A stretch of DNA of 61,039 nt, from assembly GCA_031550605.1 (NCBI GenBank), contig JAVBOK010000023.1, forward strand, positions 1 to 61,039, read 5' to 3'. Under the pieces are notes generated by a model. It ran no database searches and was not told the origin of the DNA. It worked only from the letters and a program-made list of their open reading frames with translations. Source of the stretch: FLUQ01 sp031550605. Its GTDB lineage: Bacteria > Desulfobacterota > Desulfovibrionia > Desulfovibrionales > Desulfovibrionaceae. The position numbers were made by a program, and so were the translations under genes. Every line of letters starts with the position of its first letter. Position 1 is the first letter of the stretch. Below are positions 56,177 through 61,039 of this stretch, piece by piece.

Positions 56177-57112
56177 TCACCGGGATTTGTACAACGCCAC
56201 TTCCTGCTGGCCGCCCACTTTCCACTGCGCCAGGACGACCGGGTTCTGTTCGGCGACGACATCTTCGTACGTCTTGCCCGCTCTGGCGCCTGCCATCAGG
56301 GCCTTTACAAATTCGGGAGGCCCGTACCAATGCAGAACGTTCACATGGCCCTTGCCGGGGAACAAGGCTTTGAAAGCATTGTCGATGGCATCCTGGCCGC
56401 GTCCTTCCGCCATCATCCTGAACCGCGGCAACAGTTTGTCGCCGACTTTCGAACTGTAGCAGACGTAGCCGTTGGACCGCAGCGCGGGCACGATGCCGAA
56501 ATCCGTGACAAGAGCGGGAAAAGCCAGAAACGCCTGCTTCAGGCGGCTTCCTGGCAGCGTTCCGTCAAAGACCAGGCTCAGCCGGCAGGGTATGCCCTTC
56601 CACATCTGCTGTTCCACCAGAAGCACCTGCGGCTTGTTGGTCTGCTTTGCGCCCATGCGTATGGCCTCGGCCATGGAGGTCGTCCCGACTCCGTACGGGA
56701 AAAAACCCAGAACCTGGGGGAATTTCCAGCGCGAATCCACGCCGGCGGCCCGGCGCTTGACGGTGCCCTGCGCGTCGATGAACGCCAGCATGGGAACGTT
56801 GCTGGCCTGGTACAGTTCCATCTTCGCTTCCCCGTAATGGGGCACGTTGGGGAAGGTGAATTTTCCCTGGGCATGGCCGAAGACGAACGTCATCATGTCG
56901 GCCGTGATCAGAGGAATCTTTGTGGACGCGTTGTTGGCAAGTGACATGTTCACGCTGAACGGCCTTTCGTCGCCTTTGCGGCTGGCGGAGAACAGGTTGA
57001 GAGCCATTCCGCTTTTGTTGGACAGGAGCGTTTCGTCCAGCGCCGGTGCCGCGCAAACCGTGCCGAACAACAGGGCGGCAACGCACAAGGCGCCCAATGC
57101 AAGCCGTTTCAT
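56177..57112 (-). CDS. Secreted protein of unknown function
   Basis: A 311-residue protein with a clear signal peptide (MKRLALGALCVAALLFG, cleavage near VCA-A, residue 21). I do not recognise the mature domain. It has a few aromatic/Gly segments (VLGFFPYGVGTTSM, VLHWYGPPEFVKALMAG) and three cysteines after the signal, or fewer depending on the cut. The middle (residues about 85-125) mentions a short-loop pattern seen in thioredoxin-like proteins, MLAFIDAQGTVKRRAAGV, which might mean a thioredoxin-like fold without CxxC; this is weak. It is divergent from the next gene and probably acts in the periplasm. Confidence 0.75.
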   Translation of the reverse strand: MKRLALGALCVAALLFGTVCAAPALDETLLSNKSGMALNLFSASRKGDERPFSVNMSLANNASTKIPLITADMMTFVFGHAQGKFTFPNVPHYGEAKMELYQASNVPMLAFIDAQGTVKRRAAGVDSRWKFPQVLGFFPYGVGTTSMAEAIRMGAKQTNKPQVLLVEQQMWKGIPCRLSLVFDGTLPGSRLKQAFLAFPALVTDFGIVPALRSNGYVCYSSKVGDKLLPRFRMMAEGRGQDAIDNAFKALFPGKGHVNVLHWYGPPEFVKALMAGARAGKTYEDVVAEQNPVVLAQWKVGGQQEVALYKSR

Positions 57113-57459
57113 GACATCCTCCGGGTCATTTGTTGGAAGTCCGCCAGATGGGCGGCGGCATACGCCGCCAGGAGCGCGTCTGGATTATAGGCGCCAAATG
57201 TACAGCAGATTTTATGCCAACGCCTCGCCGTAACGCGCAGAACCGCAATGGAGAATATTTTTGCGATAAGTGCCCAAAAAATGGGCGCAACGGAAAATGC
57301 GTGACCTTTCGGAGGCCCCGCTGCAAGGGAACGCTCTGGCACAAAATCTGCTACGGCGTATCATCCCGAACGCCTGTTCGGGTGTGCCGGTTTCGGGGCC
57401 GCCGATCCCGGCTGTCGCGCGGGCAATATTCCGGCCGCGCAAACCAGAATGGGGGAATC
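57113..57459. other. Divergent promoter region of two secreted-protein genes
   Basis: These 347 nt lie between the divergently transcribed genes. A perfect TATAAT for the minus-strand gene is at 57184-57189, and a 7-bp hairpin (57151-57157 with 57163-57169) lies in its leader. The half near the plus-strand gene contains GCCCA-A5-TGGGC (near 57275-57290), a small dyad. No gene was found. Confidence 0.5.
57184..57189 (-). promoter_or_regulatory. Perfect -10 box for the 311-aa secreted protein gene
   Basis: The minus-strand hexamer is TATAAT, about 72 nt before the start codon. No good -35 is seen at 16-18 nt, as with the adhesin promoter. Confidence 0.4.
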
Positions 57460-58233
57460 ATGAAAAGAACATGGATGCATAAGGGACGGTTTCTCTTCCT
57501 CGCGGCGGTTATCGCCTTGGGTTCGACGATGCTCCACGGACCTGCCGCCGCTGAAACCGGCGGCATGGCGGGGGTCTTCGACAAAAGCTTTTACAATCCG
57601 GAAACTGACAAATTCACGATTGTGGTGAACGTCGTCAACAGACTTTCCGACAGGGAAATTATTACGCTGAAAGAACGAACACTTGAATTTACTTATACAA
57701 AAGAAGGGAAAACGCAAAAGTATTCCAAAACTTACACAGGAGAAGTCCCGTTGTCACCGCCGCTTCAACCTGGAAAAAGCAGGGGATGGAAGTACAGTTT
57801 TGCAAAGGAATGGGCCGATTATAATATACGCGATGTTAAGCTTGTCGATATCCATTATGTTTCAAAGAAAAAATTGGAACAACAGCAGAAAGGAACAGAT
57901 TCCGGAGCATACTGGAAGTTCGTATCGTGGCAATTTGATAAAAAATATAATCACTGCATTGCTGCAGGACAGATAATCAACAATTCTCAGGGAAAGAAAA
58001 TTGTTCGCTGCGACGGATATAAGGTGCATTATGTCATTAACGGCAACGCCAAGTATATTGAAAACAACAAAGTCTTTGCGCTCGATATTCCGCCCATGGG
58101 AATAAAAGATTATCCCATTGCCATTCCCGGCGGACGCGCGGATCGGGTACGCATAACAAAGGTCGAGATGCGGTTGCAATCCGCGCCCGTGTCGGGCGGC
58201 GGGTCCGGAGGCACCACCATTATTATCAAATAA
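57460..58233 (+). CDS. AT-rich secreted protein of unknown function
   Basis: A 257-residue protein with a signal peptide (basic start, hydrophobic FLFLAAVIALGSTML, AAA-E cleavage near residue 31). The mature part is Lys/Tyr-rich with a beta-rich look (FTIVVNVVNRLSDREI, YKVHYVINGNAKYI) and ends in a Gly/Ser-rich tail SGGGSGGTTIIIK. I do not recognise a family. The stretch from about 57600 to 58080 is clearly AT-richer and uses AAA, ATT and TAT codons avoided by its neighbours, which suggests acquisition from another genome. GGGGGAA precedes the ATG. Confidence 0.75.
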   Translation: MKRTWMHKGRFLFLAAVIALGSTMLHGPAAAETGGMAGVFDKSFYNPETDKFTIVVNVVNRLSDREIITLKERTLEFTYTKEGKTQKYSKTYTGEVPLSPPLQPGKSRGWKYSFAKEWADYNIRDVKLVDIHYVSKKKLEQQQKGTDSGAYWKFVSWQFDKKYNHCIAAGQIINNSQGKKIVRCDGYKVHYVINGNAKYIENNKVFALDIPPMGIKDYPIAIPGGRADRVRITKVEMRLQSAPVSGGGSGGTTIIIK

Positions 58234-58271
58234 CCGCGCGGCGGTCGCCTGCGGCGGGACGTCGCCGCGTC

Positions 58272-58307
58272 GGACGAGGCCTGCCCTGTGTACGGGAAGC
58301 CTCGTCC
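58272..58307 (+). terminator. Hairpin after the AT-rich secreted-protein gene
   Basis: GGACGAGGC (58272-58280) pairs with GCCTCGTCC (58299-58307), with CCC/GGG inside the loop, 38 nt after the stop codon; a modest T-rich GTTCGCGTTT follows. This is a plausible terminator. Confidence 0.4.
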
Positions 58308-58428
58308 GTTCGCGTTTCATGGCGGCCGCGGTACGGGAGAAAATGTCCGAAGTCTGCCCTTGCCGCGCATCGGCAAAAACGGTATGCACGGCCGAAAGCG
58401 CCCTGCGCTCCGCGCCTGGCGGAGCATC

Positions 58429-58513
58429 CCGGACTGGCGGCAAACCCCGCACGGCCGGGGTTTGCAACGATGCGTTCGCTCCGGCGTCCGACGGGGCAAG
58501 GAATGCCGCCCGC
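58429..58513 (-). repeat. Dispersed 85-bp hairpin repeat, copy 2
   Basis: In the minus orientation this matches 8086-8170 over the full 85 positions (60 identical in an ungapped hand alignment), with a 14-nt perfectly shared core TTGCAAACCCCGGC. The hairpin GCAAACCCC/GGGGTTTGC is perfect in this copy (58440-58448 with 58457-58465). Confidence 0.7.
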
Positions 58514-58627
58514 GACCATTGCGCGGCAGGAATTTGCCGGCACTCCCTGTGGAGCGGAGACGCTTTTTCAAACCCGGCCGCTCTGAAACGGCCGATGTCC
58601 GTCTTTCCCGAACCAAAGGATTCCCGC

Positions 58628-60958
58628 GTGCAGTTTTTCGAGCAGATCGCAAAAGAGCTGGGCATGGCCCCGGGCCAGGCCAAAGCCGTGGCGGGGCTGC
58701 TGGACGAGGGGGCGACCATTCCTTTTATCGCCCGTTACCGTAAGGAAGCGCACGGCTCTTTGGACGAAGTCGCCGTTAGCGCCGTGCGGGACAGGCTCGC
58801 GCAATTGCGCGAGCTGGACGCGAGGCGGCAGGCCATTCTCGCTTCCCTGGCCGGGCGGGAATTGCTCACCGACGAATTGCGCGCCAGCGTCATGGCCGCG
58901 GGCACCATGGCCGCGCTGGAAGATGTGTATCTTCCCCATCGCCCGAAACGGCGCACCCGCGCGACTGTGGCCCGAGAAAAAGGCCTTGAGCCGCTGGCTC
59001 TCGCCATGCTGGCGCAAGCCGCGTCGCCCGTTCCGCCGGAAGCGGCGAAGCCCTTCGCGGATCCGGAAGAAGCGGCGAAGCCTTTTGTGGACGCGGAAAA
59101 AGGCGTGGAGTCCGTCCAGGCGGCCCTGGCCGGAGCCCGCGACATCATCGCGGAGATGGCCGGCGAAGACGCGGCAGCCCGCGCCGTCATGCGTGAATTT
59201 TTCGCCCGCAGGGCGGCTGCGGTCTCGAACGTGGCCAGGGGCAGAGAAACGGAGGGCGCGAAGTTCCGCGATTACTTCGACTGGCGGGAGAATGCCGCCA
59301 AGGCCGCCGGGCATCGCCTGCTTGCCATGCTGCGCGGCGAAGCCGAGGGTTTTTTGACCCTGCATTTCCTGCCGGAGGCGGAAGACGCCCTCGCTCTTTT
59401 CCGGGGCATGTTCGTGAAAAATTCTTCGCGGGCAGGGGAGCAGGTCCGCGAAGCCGTTGACGACGGCTACAAACGCCTGCTTGCGCCGTCTCTGGAAACG
59501 GAACTGCGCGCCTTCCTGCGCGGCAGGGCCGAAAGCGAAGCCATTGCCGTGTTCGCGAAGAACCTGCGCCAGCTTCTGCTTGCTTCGCCCCTGGGGCAAA
59601 GACGCGTGCTCGCCATCGACCCCGGTTTCCGCACCGGCTGCAAGATCGTGTGTCTGGATGCGCAGGGCGCGCTGGTGCACCATGATCTCATTTATATTAT
59701 GAGCGGGGATCAGCAAAAAAGCGCCGGGGAAAAAATCCGCAAGCTCGCCGCCGCCCACAAGGCCGAGGCTGTCGCCATCGGCAACGGCACGGCGGGACGC
59801 GAGACGGAAAGCCTTGTGCGCTCGCTCCATCTTCCCCTGCCCGTGGTTGTGGTCAGCGAGAGCGGGGCCAGCGTGTATTCCGCCTCGGAAACGGCGCGGC
59901 GGGAATTTCCCGACCTCGACCTTACCGTGCGCGGGGCAATCTCCATCGGCCGCAGGCTCATGGATCCTCTGGCCGAACTGGTGAAAATCGACCCCAAAGC
60001 CATTGGTGTCGGCCAGTACCAGCACGACGTGGACCAGACGGCCCTTAAAAAAAGCCTGGACGACGTGGTGGAAAGCTGCGTGAACGCGGTCGGGGTGGAA
60101 GTGAACACGGCCAGCGTGGAGCTTTTGACTCACGTTTCCGGCCTCGGCCCGGCCCTGGCCAGGGCCGTTGTGGCCTATCGCGAGGCCAACGGCCCTTTTG
60201 CCCGGCGCAAGGATTTGCACAAGGTGCCGCGCCTCGGGCCGAAAGCGTTTGAGCAGGCGGCCGGGTTTTTGCGCATCCACGGCGGGTCCGATCCCCTGGA
60301 CGCTTCTGCCGTGCATCCTGAATCGTACGGTATTGTGGAAGCCATGGCCAAGGATCTCGGATGCGCGGTGCCGGACCTTCTGGCCGACCCGCAAACGCGG
60401 CGGCGGATCAGGGCGGAAGCCTACGTGACGGAAACCGTGGGGCTGCCCACGCTCCGCGATATCCTCGCCGAGTTGGAAAAACCGGGCCGCGACCCGCGCG
60501 AGGCTTTCGAGGCTTTCGTCTTTGCCGAGGGCGTGACGCGTCTTGAAGACCTTGAGCCGGGCATGCGCCTGCCGGGCATCGTCACCAACGTGACCAATTT
60601 CGGGGCGTTTGTGGATATCGGCGTCCACCAGGACGGGCTGGTGCATATCAGCCAGCTGGCGGACAATTTCGTCAGCGATCCGCACGCGGTGGTGACCGTG
60701 CGGCAGCAGGTGAGCGTCACCGTGCTGGAGGTGGACGCGGGCCGCAAGCGCATTTCCCTGTCCATGCGCAAAAATCCGGAAGCGGTTTCGGCGCGGGAAC
60801 AGACGCGGGAGCCGGGGCGAAAGCCGGAAGCCGGCGGCGGGAAGCCCTCATGCGAAAAAGGGCCGCGGCCCCGGAACGAAGGCCGGCAAGAGCGGCCGGA
60901 GCGGGAGGGCGGCCACAGGCCGTTTCAGGGTATGCCCGTCAAGTTGGGCAAGCCCTAG
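58628..60958 (+). CDS. tex: Tex transcription accessory protein (S1 RNA-binding)
   Basis: Tex is a conserved nucleic-acid-binding protein with helix-hairpin-helix, YqgF-like and C-terminal S1 domains. From GTG 58628 (AAAGGA 7 nt upstream) it has 776 residues. It shows LLDEGATIPFIARYRKE near the N-terminus, AIDPGFRTGCKIV of the YqgF-like fold, HVSGLGPALARAVVAYRE of the HhH region, and the S1 segment GIVTNVTNFGAFVDIGVHQD. An ATG 33 nt upstream (58595) is possible but lacks a ribosome binding site. A 30-bp tandem duplication occurs at 59039-59098. The last 55 residues are an Arg/Gly/Pro-rich tail, common in Tex homologues. Confidence 0.94.
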   Translation: MQFFEQIAKELGMAPGQAKAVAGLLDEGATIPFIARYRKEAHGSLDEVAVSAVRDRLAQLRELDARRQAILASLAGRELLTDELRASVMAAGTMAALEDVYLPHRPKRRTRATVAREKGLEPLALAMLAQAASPVPPEAAKPFADPEEAAKPFVDAEKGVESVQAALAGARDIIAEMAGEDAAARAVMREFFARRAAAVSNVARGRETEGAKFRDYFDWRENAAKAAGHRLLAMLRGEAEGFLTLHFLPEAEDALALFRGMFVKNSSRAGEQVREAVDDGYKRLLAPSLETELRAFLRGRAESEAIAVFAKNLRQLLLASPLGQRRVLAIDPGFRTGCKIVCLDAQGALVHHDLIYIMSGDQQKSAGEKIRKLAAAHKAEAVAIGNGTAGRETESLVRSLHLPLPVVVVSESGASVYSASETARREFPDLDLTVRGAISIGRRLMDPLAELVKIDPKAIGVGQYQHDVDQTALKKSLDDVVESCVNAVGVEVNTASVELLTHVSGLGPALARAVVAYREANGPFARRKDLHKVPRLGPKAFEQAAGFLRIHGGSDPLDASAVHPESYGIVEAMAKDLGCAVPDLLADPQTRRRIRAEAYVTETVGLPTLRDILAELEKPGRDPREAFEAFVFAEGVTRLEDLEPGMRLPGIVTNVTNFGAFVDIGVHQDGLVHISQLADNFVSDPHAVVTVRQQVSVTVLEVDAGRKRISLSMRKNPEAVSAREQTREPGRKPEAGGGKPSCEKGPRPRNEGRQERPEREGGHRPFQGMPVKLGKP
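59039..59098 (+). repeat. 30-bp tandem duplication inside tex
   Basis: Units 59039-59068 and 59069-59098 encode EAAKPFADPE and EAAKPFVDAE in tandem. Most Tex proteins have one such segment before the EKGV motif, so this is an in-frame duplication that has begun to diverge. Confidence 0.75.
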
Positions 60959-61010
60959 TGTCGCGTTCACGAAATGAATTTGATGTATTTTACCTGACCC
61001 AAGCGACACT
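60957..61010. mobile_element. IS-like 54-bp inverted-repeat remnant at the tex stop
   Basis: AGTGTCGC (60957-60964) and GCGACACT (61003-61010) bracket an AT-rich 38-nt core in a GC-rich setting. The left arm starts within the tex TAG stop. It could be a solo insertion-sequence end or MITE-like scar, or alternatively a tex terminator; no transposase is in the window. Confidence 0.35.
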
Positions 61011-61014
61011 GGGA

Positions 61015-61036
61015 GCGCCGGGCGCCAGCCCGGCGC
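61015..61036. terminator. 9-bp GC hairpin at the window end
   Basis: GCGCCGGGC (61015-61023) pairs perfectly with GCCCGGCGC (61028-61036) across a GCCA loop, just after the IS-like element. It may be a tex terminator; the sequence beyond is outside the window. Confidence 0.4.
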
Positions 61037-61039
61037 GGC

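Larger units (their letters stand above)
58234..58627. other. Intergenic region before tex, with hairpins and repeat copy 2
   Basis: These 394 nt contain a 9-bp hairpin (58272-58280 with 58299-58307) that may terminate the secreted-protein gene, and copy 2 of the 85-bp dispersed repeat at 58429-58513. The tex start lies at the end. No additional gene is supported. Confidence 0.6.

Overview
The window is GC-rich (by eye roughly 60-65 %) and looks like a chromosomal segment of an anaerobic, Gram-negative, selenium-using bacterium. I infer a Desulfovibrionaceae-like member of the Desulfobacterota. Glycine reductase, GlpABC, a selenium-dependent xanthine dehydrogenase module, TolC-type export and a giant LEPR-motif adhesin fit that group, but no rRNA or other marker gene is present to prove it.

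Region 1 (1-4.7 kb, minus strand) is a glycine reductase operon transcribed trxB-grdC-grdD-trxA-grdA. grdA is a selenoprotein gene with an in-frame UGA at 446-448. Component B (grdE/grdB) is not in the window. Region 2 (5.2-10 kb, plus strand) is a selenium-handling operon: YedE-type membrane protein, CPxP sulfurtransferase-like protein, DUF3343 protein, a YjeF-C/ribokinase-like protein, selD (itself a selenoprotein, UGA at 8355-8357) and a NUDIX hydrolase. Region 3 (10.1-14.3 kb) is glpABC for anaerobic glycerol-3-phosphate oxidation.

Region 4 (14.5-26.4 kb) is a purine/hydantoin module: ssnA-like aminohydrolase, NCS2 nucleobase permease, PreA-like flavoprotein, selenium-dependent-type xanthine dehydrogenase and dihydropyrimidinase on the plus strand. 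Converging on it are xdhC and yqeB (minus), and yqeC and a mocA-like gene diverge from yqeB (plus). With regions 1 and 2 this makes a selenium island that could join purine breakdown to glycine reduction and provide both selenoprotein Sec and a labile Se cofactor. Region 5 (26.6-29.9 kb) holds tenA, a DUF523/TudS-like gene and htpG.

Region 6 (29.9-52.1 kb, minus strand) is one gene set: a 5335-residue cadherin-like adhesin gene followed by a TolC-like lipoprotein, a periplasmic adaptor, a GAF-like/HlyD fusion and an M50 metalloprotease/HlyD fusion. No ABC ATPase is present. This ABC-less, type I-like apparatus is my best candidate for an undescribed system. Region 7 (52.4-61 kb) holds a TIR-TM-TPR protein, two divergently transcribed secreted proteins of unknown function (one AT-rich) and tex. 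Other observations include a perfect 46-bp palindrome before ssnA, an 85-bp dispersed repeat in two inverted copies about 50 kb apart, and an IS-like 54-bp inverted-repeat remnant at the tex stop codon.
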